64,000 nucleotides of DNA from UBA3006 sp031401235 (GTDB lineage: Bacteria; Actinomycetota; Acidimicrobiia; Acidimicrobiales; Ilumatobacteraceae): the NCBI GenBank assembly GCA_031401235.1, contig JANNRJ010000017.1, forward strand, positions 1 through 64,000. Reading direction: 5' to 3'. The stretch's first letter is position 1. Every line of letters starts with the position of its first letter. Shown one piece after another: positions 15,520 to 24,087 of the stretch. The notes below the pieces were generated by a model, which was not told the origin of the DNA, searched no databases, and saw nothing but the letters and a program-made list of their open reading frames with translations. The translations under genes and the position numbers were made by a program.

Positions 15520-15801
15520 TCAACTACGCATTAAACGAGCGATGGCCGACGTGGCTTCCTCGATCTTTTCTTGGGCCTGTGGCCCGCCCGCGTGAACGGC
15601 ATCGACGACACAATGTTCGAGATGGTCGTGCAGAAGTCCAAGTGATACTTGTTGAAGAGCTTTCGTGATTGCCGATACCTGATCGAGAATTTCAATGCAA
15701 TACCGGTCTTCATCTACCATCCGAGCAATTCCGCGCACCTGTCCTTCGATACGGGCGAGCCGCTTCGTGATATCTGTTTTCTGCATGTCATATGCGGCCA
15801 T
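15520..15801 (-). CDS. csoR: CsoR-family copper-sensing repressor
   Basis: 93 residues, all helical, no classical helix-turn-helix, as for CsoR/RcnR proteins. The copper ligand set of CsoR is intact in the exact C-x24-H-x3-C spacing: C35, H60, C64. The conserved RLARIEGQVRGIARMV is at 14-29. AAAGGAG precedes the ATG. Last gene of the copper operon, 51 bases after copA. It should release the operator upstream of copZ when Cu(I) binds. Confidence 0.93.
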   Translation of the reverse strand: MAAYDMQKTDITKRLARIEGQVRGIARMVDEDRYCIEILDQVSAITKALQQVSLGLLHDHLEHCVVDAVHAGGPQAQEKIEEATSAIARLMRS

Positions 15802-15852
15802 GGTTCTGCTCCTTTACATATGAGTGTCGTTGGCGAGAGGAATTTATCGCAA

Positions 15853-18120
15853 TCACGAGAATCGGCGTAAGCGAAGACTGTTGGATACGACGAACACGCT
15901 GGAAAAAGCCATTGCCGCACCGGCCAACATCGGATTGAGCAACCCCGATGCGGCAAGGGGCAGGGCAGCAATGTTGTAGGCAAACGCCCAGAATAGGTTT
16001 CCCTTTATCGTCGCCAATGTCCGTCGCGATAACCGAATCGCATCGGCGGCGGTACGCAGATCTCCACGCACAAGAGTGAGATCGCTGGCCTCAATAGCGA
16101 CGTCGGTGCCGGTACCCATTGCCAAACCGAGATCAGCTTGAGCAAGAGCAGCTGCATCATTCACTCCATCACCAACCATTGCCACCACTCGACCCTCGGC
16201 CTGCAGTCGAAGAATGACATCCACTTTGTCTGTCGGCAGCACCTCGGCAATTACCTCATCAATCCCCACTTGTGCCGCAATGGCATTCGCGGCGCGCGCA
16301 TTGTCACCGGTCAGTAAAACAGGATGTAGCCCCAAGGCGCGAAGCGCAACAATTGCTTCTGCCGAGGTGTCCTTGATCGTGTCGGCCACGACGAGCATCC
16401 CCCGAACCACACCATCCCATCCGACGAAAACCGGAGTCTGGCCTGCGGCTTCGGACGCGTCGCGAGCAGTCGTCAGATCTTCGTCAAGTTGAAGCGACCA
16501 ATCGCCAAGGAATCGCTCGCGGCCAACGATCACGGCATGACCATCGACAACTCCCTGCACACCGAGGCCCTCGGTGTTACCGAATGACTCAACGGCACCA
16601 AGGGTGATGCCGCGCTTACGCGCTCCTGACGCAATCGCCACAGCAATGGGATGTTCGGACGCATCTTCCAAAGAGCCAGCGAAATACAACACCTCATCGG
16701 TCGTCGCTTGGGAAGTTGCAACTACATCGACGAGTGCCATCCGACCCGTTGTAACCGTGCCGGTTTTGTCGAGCACGATGGTGTCGACCTTGCGCGTTGA
16801 TTCAAGTACCTCTGGACCTTTGATTAAAATGCCAAGTTGTGCTCCTCGACCGGTGCCGACCATCAGCGCAGTTGGTGTCGCCAATCCAAGAGCACACGGG
16901 CAGGCAATGATCAGCACCGCAACTGCCGCCGTGAACGCCAAAGTTGCGCCGTCGGTGCTTGCTGCGGTGAGCCAAAACCCAAGTGTCATTGCCGCCAGCA
17001 CGATCACTACGGGTACGAAGATTCCCGACACACGGTCGGCGAGACGCTGTATTTGCGCTTTCCCGGTTTGGGCATTCTCAACCAATAGTGCGATCTGAGC
17101 GAGGGCCGTATCCGCACCGACTCGTGTAGCACGCACGACGAGCCGCCCGCCGGCGTTCATTGTCGCACCAACAACTACATCGCCAGGTCCGACCTCGACT
17201 GGTACCGGTTCACCGGTTACTAACGACGCATCTATTGCCGATGTGCCCTCTTCAACTACTCCGTCAGTGGCAATTTTTTCGCCAGGTCGGATGACAAATC
17301 GATCTCCGACAACCAGTTGCTCGACGGGGATTCGGCTCTCCACTCCATCGCGGAGAACGGCGACGTCCTTTGCGCCGAGTTCCAGCAATGCACGCAACGC
17401 CGCACCAGACCGCCGTTTGGCTAACGCTTCGAAATATCGGCCGGCAAGAATAAACACCGTCAAGGCAGAGGCAACTTCGAGATAAATCTGACTCGAACCC
17501 ATCCCTCTTTGTGGAGTGAGTGAGAAACCATGACGCATTGATAAATCACCTGCGTCACCGACGAAAAGTGCGTACAGGGACCATCCGAACGCAGCCAACG
17601 TACCGACCGAAATTAGCGTGTCCATCGTCGCAGTTGCATGGCGAAGATTCGCCCACGCCGCACGATGGAATGGCCACGCACCCCATACCACCACCGGTGA
17701 GGTCAAGGTCAGCGACAGCCACTGCCAGCCATCAAACTGCGATGCCGGAACCATCGTGAATAGCAGCACCGGAATCGACAAAACCGCTGATATCACGAGT
17801 CGCTGACGTAGAACTCGGGTCGGTTCATTCGGATCGGTGTCAACCGATTGGCCAACCACAGACATGTGGGCAAGACCTTTCGGTTGAGGAATTGCTGCCG
17901 TGTAACCGGCACCTTCGATTTGAGAAATGAGATCCTCGGTGGTCAAGGACGCGTCGGTGACGGTGATCCTTGCTTTTTCCGTCGAGTAGTTCACGGATGC
18001 GCTGACACCATCAAGTTTGTTCAGACGCTTTTCAATTCTTGCCGCACATGACGCACACGTCATACCGCCGATATCGAGTTGCACATCCGACACTGTCGGT
18101 TCGGTGATATTGATACTCAT
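15853..18120 (-). CDS. copA: Cu(I)-translocating P-type ATPase
   Basis: Exports Cu(I) across the inner membrane. 755 residues: one heavy-metal-associated domain with GGMTCASC at 18-25; six to eight membrane segments from about 105; the actuator TGEP at 302-305; the metal-conducting CPC at 407-409; the phosphorylation site DKTGT beginning at D451; a HP motif near SEHPIAVAIA; and GDGVNDAAAL in the hinge. The CPC plus one N-terminal CxxC is typical of CopA/CtpV. Its ATG overlaps the stop of the preceding secreted-protein gene by 4 bases. Confidence 0.96.
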   Translation of the reverse strand: MSINITEPTVSDVQLDIGGMTCASCAARIEKRLNKLDGVSASVNYSTEKARITVTDASLTTEDLISQIEGAGYTAAIPQPKGLAHMSVVGQSVDTDPNEPTRVLRQRLVISAVLSIPVLLFTMVPASQFDGWQWLSLTLTSPVVVWGAWPFHRAAWANLRHATATMDTLISVGTLAAFGWSLYALFVGDAGDLSMRHGFSLTPQRGMGSSQIYLEVASALTVFILAGRYFEALAKRRSGAALRALLELGAKDVAVLRDGVESRIPVEQLVVGDRFVIRPGEKIATDGVVEEGTSAIDASLVTGEPVPVEVGPGDVVVGATMNAGGRLVVRATRVGADTALAQIALLVENAQTGKAQIQRLADRVSGIFVPVVIVLAAMTLGFWLTAASTDGATLAFTAAVAVLIIACPCALGLATPTALMVGTGRGAQLGILIKGPEVLESTRKVDTIVLDKTGTVTTGRMALVDVVATSQATTDEVLYFAGSLEDASEHPIAVAIASGARKRGITLGAVESFGNTEGLGVQGVVDGHAVIVGRERFLGDWSLQLDEDLTTARDASEAAGQTPVFVGWDGVVRGMLVVADTIKDTSAEAIVALRALGLHPVLLTGDNARAANAIAAQVGIDEVIAEVLPTDKVDVILRLQAEGRVVAMVGDGVNDAAALAQADLGLAMGTGTDVAIEASDLTLVRGDLRTAADAIRLSRRTLATIKGNLFWAFAYNIAALPLAASGLLNPMLAGAAMAFSSVFVVSNSLRLRRFS

Positions 18121-18587
18121 GTCGGTTCAATCTCGACAGTGAACGCGGCGGTGCGAATTCTGCCGGCATGGGCAAAATCAAAGAACAGTCGATACGTTCC
18201 CTCAGTCGGAAACTCAGCAATGAAATGAACCGAGCCACTCGTCCCATCTATCGAACGCGAGCGAAGGTACCCGAGATCATTCGACCGAATAATTACCAGA
18301 TGGCCAGCAGCGCCCAGATATGTCTCAGTTGTGATGGGCTCGCCAGCGAGCGAAACATCAAATACGAGCATGCTTTCGCCGACCACATGATCTCCGGACA
18401 GTGTCACTGTGTAGCCGTCGATATCGACACTTGTCGCAATTTCCGAGACATCGACGGGAGACATCAATGAATGATTTTCAGAAGTACTCACATCGATCGG
18501 ACCGATTGCGGCGCCTGCCGCTGCGGCGAAACCAAATGCGCCAACAACACCCAGCGCGAAGACGCCGAGTTTCCAGGCGGTTTTCAC
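18117..18587 (-). CDS. secreted copper-operon protein, degenerate metal motif
   Basis: 156 residues with an N-terminal signal peptide or anchor (VFALGVVGAFGFAAAAGAAIG). The C-terminal domain has YLGAAGHLVIIRSNDLGYL near residue 92 and FPTEGTYRLFFDFAHAGRIR near residue 127, a pattern seen in actinobacterial secreted proteins of copper operons. In relatives as I recall them, YLGAxGHLV is followed by a His-rich HVHP element; here that place reads RSRSID, so a likely metal ligand set is lost, though the GHLV histidine remains. It overlaps both neighbours (copZ and copA) as ATGA. Probably periplasmic or surface copper handling. Confidence 0.65.
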   Translation of the reverse strand: MKTAWKLGVFALGVVGAFGFAAAAGAAIGPIDVSTSENHSLMSPVDVSEIATSVDIDGYTVTLSGDHVVGESMLVFDVSLAGEPITTETYLGAAGHLVIIRSNDLGYLRSRSIDGTSGSVHFIAEFPTEGTYRLFFDFAHAGRIRTAAFTVEIEPT

Positions 18588-18790
18588 TTGACGACTGCGA
18601 ACCCGGCTTCATCCACGGCAGCGGCAAATGCACCTGGGTCTACCGGCGAATTCGACTCGACCTTGACTGATCCCGTTGCGAGATCCACATCAACTTTTGT
18701 CACGCCACTCAGTTTTGACACCTCTTTAGTGACCGAACCAGCACAGTGACCGCAAGTCATTCCAGTAACTTTGAACGTTTCTACACTCAT
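18584..18790 (-). CDS. copZ: copper chaperone, HMA domain
   Basis: 68-residue single heavy-metal-associated domain with the Cu(I) site GMTCGHC at 9-15 and the regular beta-alpha-beta pattern. Delivers Cu(I) to CopA. Strong ribosome site AAAGGAGAG before the ATG. First gene of copZ-secreted protein-copA-csoR, with a CsoR-type box about 50 bases upstream. The stop overlaps the next gene. Confidence 0.93.
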   Translation of the reverse strand: MSVETFKVTGMTCGHCAGSVTKEVSKLSGVTKVDVDLATGSVKVESNSPVDPGAFAAAVDEAGFAVVK

Positions 18791-18838
18791 CTCAACTCTC
18801 CTTTACGAGACGGGATTGCCGGTCATCATTGATCAGCA

Positions 18839-18863
18839 ATATACCCACGGGGGGTACCTATAT
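18839..18863. promoter_or_regulatory. candidate CsoR operator
   Basis: A GC-rich core (ACCC ACGGG GGGT) is flanked by AT-rich arms: ATATACCC on the left and GGGTACCTATAT on the right, an imperfect palindrome. This is the layout of known CsoR boxes. It lies 49 bases upstream of copZ, and a TATATT that could be the -10 element overlaps its copZ-proximal end. Confidence 0.5.
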
Positions 18864-18909
18864 CATAGGCATCCCTTCGTGGTATTGCAACCGCATCGAT
18901 TGTTCTCGG

Positions 18910-20304
18910 TCAGTGATTACCGAGAAGGGCGACATTGGCGTCGCCGACGGCAAAGAACCCCAGCGCACCCTTCCCCACATTCGAGAACTTGTGGGTGACC
19001 ATTGGATACAGGCCATCTTCGGCGAAGGAGAACTCGACAAAACCACCCTGTGATGGCTGGAGATCGAGTGCTTGGGCTCCACCCCGCCCGCTATCTGGCT
19101 GCAGTCGGTACGCACCTTCCTTGTACACGGTGTCAAATACCGTGCCAACGATGTGGAATGCGGAGTTTTCACTGGGTCCGTCATTGAGTACCCACATCCG
19201 GTAGCGCGTATTGGCATCCACTTCGATCGGATCGAACTTGTACTGGTTGTAGTACCCGTTAAAAACCACCGCATCCCAGTCATTATTCAGCATCTTGGTG
19301 AGATTCCCTGGCTTGCCATCGGGACCGAGGTACAACTCGCTTTGCATAACCACGAACTCTTTGGCCACCGGAGCGAGATCCGGCGGATCAATAATGATCA
19401 CGCCATACATGCCGTTACCGATGTGATGCAAAACGGGTGCAGTACCGCAGTGGTACATAAACGCCCCTGCGAATTGAGCAGTGAATTCATACACCAGCGA
19501 TTCACCAGTTTGGATCGTGCGCATCTCATCGTCCCAAGCCACCATGCTGGCGTGAAAGTCGATGGAGTGACCGAGGGCCCCGCTATTTACCAAGGTGACT
19601 CGAAATGTGTCGCCCACTTTGCCGCGTAGCACCGGTCCAGGCACTTGGTTATTGAACGTCCACATCTCCTGCTTCACACCCGGGGCGACTTCCATCACTA
19701 TCTCGGTGACTTCAAAGGTGACTTCGTGGACTGTGCCGGATTCGACCGGTGGAAGGACGGGGTCTCGGCCCTGCCAATCGGCTGCTGGCATAGCCTGAGG
19801 ATCAATCACGGCACTGTCATCTGCTGTGCCGTCAGTATGACCAGCTGCAGGCGCTGTGCCCGTGACATTAATGGTCATAATCATGCCTGCCTCTTTGTGT
19901 CCAGGTACCGAACACACCGCTTCGACGGATGCATCGAATGGTCCGAAGGTGACGGTCTCGCTGGCTCCTGGATCGAGCATCTCTGTGCGCTGAGCGTCAC
20001 TCACCCACAGGTCGTGGGGAACTTTCCCGGTATTGGAGACCTGAAGTGTGATGGTCGCGCCGGGTGGCACATCAATGCTCGATGGCTTAATGAAAAAGTC
20101 ACCGAGTTCGATATCGAACACCAGTGCATCGCCAGTTGTCACGACAGTATTGCTATCCGTCCCAGTAGTTTTGCTACCGCTACTTCCGGAATTACCGAAT
20201 GCCATCAATGAGACGATCAGCGCCGCGACTGCAACAAGTAGGGTCATCAGCCAAACAGCTTCTCGATTAATTGCGGCATATGTGCGTGAGGGTTGATCGC
20301 TCAT
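18910..20304 (-). CDS. membrane-anchored multicopper oxidase, NirK-like with N-terminal cupredoxin
   Basis: 464 residues. One N-terminal membrane segment (residues 16-36) anchors it outside the cell. An extra cupredoxin domain (about 62-148) has its own type 1 copper ligands H97, C131, H136 and M141. A two-domain core (about 185-464) carries H246 and H251 (HSIDFH), the HCGTAPVLHHIGNGM ligand loop (H285, C286, H293 or H294, M299) and H438 near the C-terminus. D249 and H384 match the catalytic Asp and His of copper nitrite reductase. Reduction of nitrite to NO is likely but not certain; two-domain laccases share much of this. It sits upstream of the copper operon, 119 bases from copZ. Confidence 0.8.
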   Translation of the reverse strand: MSDQPSRTYAAINREAVWLMTLLVAVAALIVSLMAFGNSGSSGSKTTGTDSNTVVTTGDALVFDIELGDFFIKPSSIDVPPGATITLQVSNTGKVPHDLWVSDAQRTEMLDPGASETVTFGPFDASVEAVCSVPGHKEAGMIMTINVTGTAPAAGHTDGTADDSAVIDPQAMPAADWQGRDPVLPPVESGTVHEVTFEVTEIVMEVAPGVKQEMWTFNNQVPGPVLRGKVGDTFRVTLVNSGALGHSIDFHASMVAWDDEMRTIQTGESLVYEFTAQFAGAFMYHCGTAPVLHHIGNGMYGVIIIDPPDLAPVAKEFVVMQSELYLGPDGKPGNLTKMLNNDWDAVVFNGYYNQYKFDPIEVDANTRYRMWVLNDGPSENSAFHIVGTVFDTVYKEGAYRLQPDSGRGGAQALDLQPSQGGFVEFSFAEDGLYPMVTHKFSNVGKGALGFFAVGDANVALLGNH

Positions 20305-20430
20305 TTAAGCCTCCGAGCCTTGATGATGTCTTGTCCCCAACTTACACAACATCGTTGGTTGGAACTAGCTACGAACGAGACGAAATAGGTCACACGGTTA
20401 GTACCTTCGTCGACCCCATGGCGAACGGTC

Positions 20431-21108
20431 TCAGTTAAGCGCTCGCAATTCATCCAATGAAAGACGACCGGTATATAGAGCCATCCCAATCGCGGCATGA
20501 ATGTTCAGTGAATTAAGTGTCTTGATGTCATCCAAGGTGGTGATTCCACCGGCTGCGGTAATTTCGTGGTTCGTTGCGGCTCGAAGTTGGGCAAACCATT
20601 CCAGATCGGTACCCACCATCAAGCCTTCCTTGTCCACATAGGTACACAAGAAACCACCACATGACGCGGCGAGGTCGGCCATCGCGTCGATTGCCGTAAA
20701 CGCGGTCGACTCCTTCCAACCTTTGACAACAACTTTTCCACTTTTGGAATCGAGAGCGATCACAAGTTTCTCTACGCCCACGGCATCGACGATGTGGGAA
20801 AGATCTGGTGTAAACGCCGCCGTGCCGACAATTACTCGATGTGCGCCAAGCGCAATTAGTTCGGCGGCTCGCGCGGCGCTGCGCACTCCTCCGCCGACAC
20901 GACAGCGAGCCCGCGCGCACAGTTGTTCGACGATCGTGGAGTTGTCGCCAGCCCCCATCGCCGCATCTAGATCGATGACCTGAATTTCTGGGAAGCCAGC
21001 GAAAAGTTCCAATGTGTCAAGCGGTGGTGCACCCTCAAGTGCTTTGCCTTGTCCCTGCACGAGTTGCACGACCTTGCCACCCATCAGATCGATGCAGGGA
21101 ACAATCAT
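20431..21108 (-). CDS. hisA: HisA-family isomerase (ProFAR isomerase)
   Basis: Fourth-step isomerase of histidine synthesis, a (beta/alpha)8 barrel of 225 residues. CIDLMGGKVVQLVQG at the N-terminus carries the first catalytic Asp. VIDLDAAMG, VGGGVRS, IVGTAAF and ITAAGGITTLDD are the phosphate-binding strands. LCTYVDKEGLMVGTDLEW replaces the usual D..rDGt.xG motif. That, and VVKGWKES, resembles the HisA form I recall from Acidobacteria-like phyla more than the actinobacterial PriA. So dual HisA/TrpF activity should not be assumed. Last gene of the his operon, overlapping hisF by 4 bases. Confidence 0.88.
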   Translation of the reverse strand: MIVPCIDLMGGKVVQLVQGQGKALEGAPPLDTLELFAGFPEIQVIDLDAAMGAGDNSTIVEQLCARARCRVGGGVRSAARAAELIALGAHRVIVGTAAFTPDLSHIVDAVGVEKLVIALDSKSGKVVVKGWKESTAFTAIDAMADLAASCGGFLCTYVDKEGLMVGTDLEWFAQLRAATNHEITAAGGITTLDDIKTLNSLNIHAAIGMALYTGRLSLDELRALN

Positions 21109-21854
21109 CGGCGAACCGCGATGTGCTGATCAGCGAGAAAGTTCTTGAGTTCAGCGATGGTAAGTGATCCAAAATGAAATACCGAGGCGGCGAGAGCCGC
21201 ATCGGAAACTAGCAACACATCGCGGAAGTCTTCCAGCGATCCGGCGCCACCAGAGGCAATCAAGGGAACCCGCGTTGCATCATGCACCGCCTTGGTGAGC
21301 GCCAGATCAAAGCCGCCCTGCACACCGTCAGTGTCCATTGACGTCAGCAGAATCTCACCGGCACCAAGTGCATCGCCGGATTGCGCCCAGTGCACAGCAT
21401 CGATGCCTTCATCGTGGCGACCACCCGCGGTGAACACACTCCAGCCCGATGCCGAGCGGCGGGCATCGATGGCAAGGACGACTGCTTGACTGCCAAATTC
21501 CTCGCTGAGTTCATGCAATAGCTCAGGTCGACGAACTGCAGAAGTATTGACACTGACTTTGTCGGCACCAGCGTGCAAGATTTTTCGTGCATCTGCCACT
21601 GAACGGATCCCCCCGCCAACGGTGAGAGGAATGAACACCTGTTGCGCCGTGCGAGATACAACGTCGATCATGGTTTCGCGATTGTCGCTGGAGGCAGCGA
21701 TGTCGAGAAACACCAATTCGTCTGCTCCTTCGTCGTTGTATCGCTTAGCCAGTTCAACCGGGTCACCTGCATCGCGAAGATTGACAAAATTGACACCCTT
21801 AACAACTCGACCATTGTCCACATCCAGACACGGGATGATTCGTTTGGTCAACAT
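21105..21854 (-). CDS. hisF: imidazole glycerol phosphate synthase, cyclase subunit
   Basis: 249 residues, normal length. Uses ammonia from HisH to form IGP and AICAR. Catalytic Asp residues lie in RIIPCLDVDNGRVVKG (D11) and the MDTDGVQGGFD segment (D130 equivalent). Phosphate loops are VGGGIRSVADA and IASGGAGSLEDF. Follows hisH directly (stop and start are adjacent) and overlaps hisA as ATGA. Confidence 0.97.
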   Translation of the reverse strand: MLTKRIIPCLDVDNGRVVKGVNFVNLRDAGDPVELAKRYNDEGADELVFLDIAASSDNRETMIDVVSRTAQQVFIPLTVGGGIRSVADARKILHAGADKVSVNTSAVRRPELLHELSEEFGSQAVVLAIDARRSASGWSVFTAGGRHDEGIDAVHWAQSGDALGAGEILLTSMDTDGVQGGFDLALTKAVHDATRVPLIASGGAGSLEDFRDVLLVSDAALAASVFHFGSLTIAELKNFLADQHIAVRR

Positions 21855-22448
21855 CTATAGCTCGACAAAATTCTGGAGCACACGCAACCCCGCACGACCC
21901 GACTTTTCGGGGTGAAACTGAACGCCAAATATGTTGTCGCACTCGATAGCCGCCGAAAACGACACACCATGTGTCGTGATGGCTGTCGTCGATGCAATAA
22001 CGGGGCCGAAGTAACTGTGGGCAAAATAGAAATGCTCACCATCGTCAATATCCCGCAACAACCGTGAAGCGCCATTGACTGACACGCTGTTCCAGCCCAT
22101 GTGCGGAACGCGTTGGGGAGCACTGAACTGCTCTACCATTCCGGCGAGAACACCGAAACCTACAACCCCTGTGGCTTCGGCACTGGCCTCATACAACACT
22201 TGCACTCCGAGACATACACCGATAAACATCGCACCCGATTCGATGCGCCCAACAATGGCATCTCGAAGTCCACGAGCATCCAGTTCGCGGGCAATCTGAC
22301 CGAAGTGGCCAACCCCTGGCAGCATGATTTTGCCAGCCGAGTGAATGTCATCTGCATTACTCACCACTTTGAATGACGCACCCAATGAGGCCAGTGCGTT
22401 TTCAACCGAGCGCAAGTTGCCTGCGCCATAGTCGATGACTGCGATCAC
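21855..22448 (-). CDS. hisH: imidazole glycerol phosphate synthase, glutaminase subunit
   Basis: 197 residues from the GTG at 22448, which overlaps the hisB stop as GTGA. The frame is open to an upstream ATG at 22529, but that part lies inside hisB and family similarity starts at IAVIDYGAGNLRSV. The class I amidotransferase triad is present: Cys in GVCLGVQVLYEAS, and His/Glu in FGVQFHPEKS. Works as a heterodimer with HisF, whose gene follows. Confidence 0.95.
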   Translation of the reverse strand: MIAVIDYGAGNLRSVENALASLGASFKVVSNADDIHSAGKIMLPGVGHFGQIARELDARGLRDAIVGRIESGAMFIGVCLGVQVLYEASAEATGVVGFGVLAGMVEQFSAPQRVPHMGWNSVSVNGASRLLRDIDDGEHFYFAHSYFGPVIASTTAITTHGVSFSAAIECDNIFGVQFHPEKSGRAGLRVLQNFVEL

Positions 22449-23032
22449 AACAGTCCCTTGGTGGATGGCAGTTGCTTCTTCAACTGGGCGTCCGTAGAAC
22501 ACGCATAGCGCAATGCTCGGGCGAAACATTTGAAAACACTTTCAATTTTGTGATGATTGGACCGGCCATACATCACCTTGACATGCACATTGGCCAAAGC
22601 ATGATTGACAAATCCACCAAAAAAATCTTCGATGAGTTCTGTCTGCAAGTCTCCAAGCAGACGTACTTTGATCAGATCGCTGTATACCAACGCCGGACGT
22701 CCGCCAAGATCGACGGCACAGACGCACAGCGTCTCATCCATTGGCAAAACGAAATAGCCGGCTCGATTGATGCCTTTGCGCGTACCAAGTGCCTTGGCAA
22801 ACAGTTGTCCAATCACAATGCCAACATCTTCAACAGTGTGGTGCTGGTCAATGTCCAGATCACCCGTGGCCTTGATCGTGAGATCAAAACCGCCGTGCCT
22901 GGCAAACAGTTCCAACATGTGGTCCAAAAACCGAATGCCTGTGGAGATTTCATATTTTCCGTGACCTTCGATCACCAACTTCCCGGCGATCTGAGTTTCT
23001 TTGGTATTGCGCTCGATCGTTGCTCGTCTCAC
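22445..23032 (-). CDS. hisB: imidazoleglycerol-phosphate dehydratase
   Basis: 195 residues, the monofunctional form without phosphatase domain. Mn-binding motifs are FLDHMLELFARHGGFDL (about 37-53), DIDQHHTVEDVGI (about 62-74), the FVNHALANVHVK segment near 145, and the HHKIESVFKCFARAL segment near 165. GTG start overlapping the hisC stop (GTGA). The holding of both HH motifs indicates an active enzyme. Confidence 0.97.
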   Translation of the reverse strand: MRRATIERNTKETQIAGKLVIEGHGKYEISTGIRFLDHMLELFARHGGFDLTIKATGDLDIDQHHTVEDVGIVIGQLFAKALGTRKGINRAGYFVLPMDETLCVCAVDLGGRPALVYSDLIKVRLLGDLQTELIEDFFGGFVNHALANVHVKVMYGRSNHHKIESVFKCFARALRYACSTDAQLKKQLPSTKGLL

Positions 23033-24087
23033 AGTATGTTCTCCAGTTCATTGAGGAATTGCTTCATCTGCGCCCGCGTTCCAATCGTCACCCGCACACA
23101 ACCAGAAATTTCGTAACTGCGATCGCGAATGAGGATGCCCGTCTGCGTGAGTTCATCGCGAATCGTGGTCGCTCGACTGCCAACATTGAACAGAATGAAG
23201 TTTCCAGCACTCGGATACCAGCGAAGTCCAAGTGCTGTCAGACCATCTTCAACGAGTGATCGCGTAGCCACCACTTCGTTCACATAACCAAGCACATGGG
23301 CTAAATCTCGTACAGCAGCGACCGCAGCGAGAACTGCCACAATATTCACGCTGTAAGGTGATTGGGCCTTTCGTATCCAGGCAACATTTTGCTGTTGGGA
23401 ACATAGGCATCCGCATCGCAGACCGGCCATGCCAAATGCCTTGGAAAATGTGCGACTGACAAATAGTTGCGGATACTCGTCAAGCCAACTCATTGCCGTG
23501 ATACCCGAGAACTCGACATAGGCCTCATCCACGAGCACTGCCGCATGTGGCGCAGCATCGATGACTGCACGCAGTTGCGCTTCGCTCACCGGCGTTCCCG
23601 TCGGATTATTTGGATTGGAAATACACACTGCACGAGTGTTTGGACCGATCGCATCAAGCACCGCTTCAAGTGGGAATGTCAAATCGTCTACCACCTTGTA
23701 CTCGACCTGGCGGACCACGGCTCCGGCAAGTTCGGCATAAAACCGATACATCGCATACGACGGGGTAAGTACGAGCACTTCTGATCCTGCTTCGACGAAT
23801 GTGTTGAAGAGCAACTGGATCGCTTCATCGGTGCCATTGGTAAATGTCATCTGGTTTTCATTGATTCCCAAAAATGACGACACCACGTTACGAGCCTCGG
23901 TGTATTCGGGATACATGCTGAGAGACTCCCCTGAGACGGCATCCGTGATTGCGGCAATGACCGCTGGCGAGCACCCCACAGTGTTTTCATTGAAATCGAG
24001 CCGCAACATTCCACTACGGCCGTTTTGTGGTGGCGAATATGATTTCATCTCTGTTACCGCAGTTCGTGGGACTAATTCATCTGTCAC
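23029..24087 (-). CDS. hisC: histidinol-phosphate aminotransferase
   Basis: PLP-dependent, fold type I, 352 residues from the GTG at 24087. That GTG has GGAGG six bases upstream and overlaps the hisD end by 11 bases; a much longer open frame to 24444 lies within hisD and is not used. The PLP lysine is in VSRTFSKAFGMAGLRCG. ISNPNNPTGTPV and LVDEAYVEFSG carry the Asn and Asp/Tyr that bind PLP. FNENTVGCSP is near the N-terminus. Confidence 0.95.
   Translation of the reverse strand: MTDELVPRTAVTEMKSYSPPQNGRSGMLRLDFNENTVGCSPAVIAAITDAVSGESLSMYPEYTEARNVVSSFLGINENQMTFTNGTDEAIQLLFNTFVEAGSEVLVLTPSYAMYRFYAELAGAVVRQVEYKVVDDLTFPLEAVLDAIGPNTRAVCISNPNNPTGTPVSEAQLRAVIDAAPHAAVLVDEAYVEFSGITAMSWLDEYPQLFVSRTFSKAFGMAGLRCGCLCSQQQNVAWIRKAQSPYSVNIVAVLAAVAAVRDLAHVLGYVNEVVATRSLVEDGLTALGLRWYPSAGNFILFNVGSRATTIRDELTQTGILIRDRSYEISGCVRVTIGTRAQMKQFLNELENIL

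Noticed and set aside
22472..23116. 214-codon open frame on the plus strand
   Set aside because: Antisense to hisB and the hisC end; a shadow of conserved codons.
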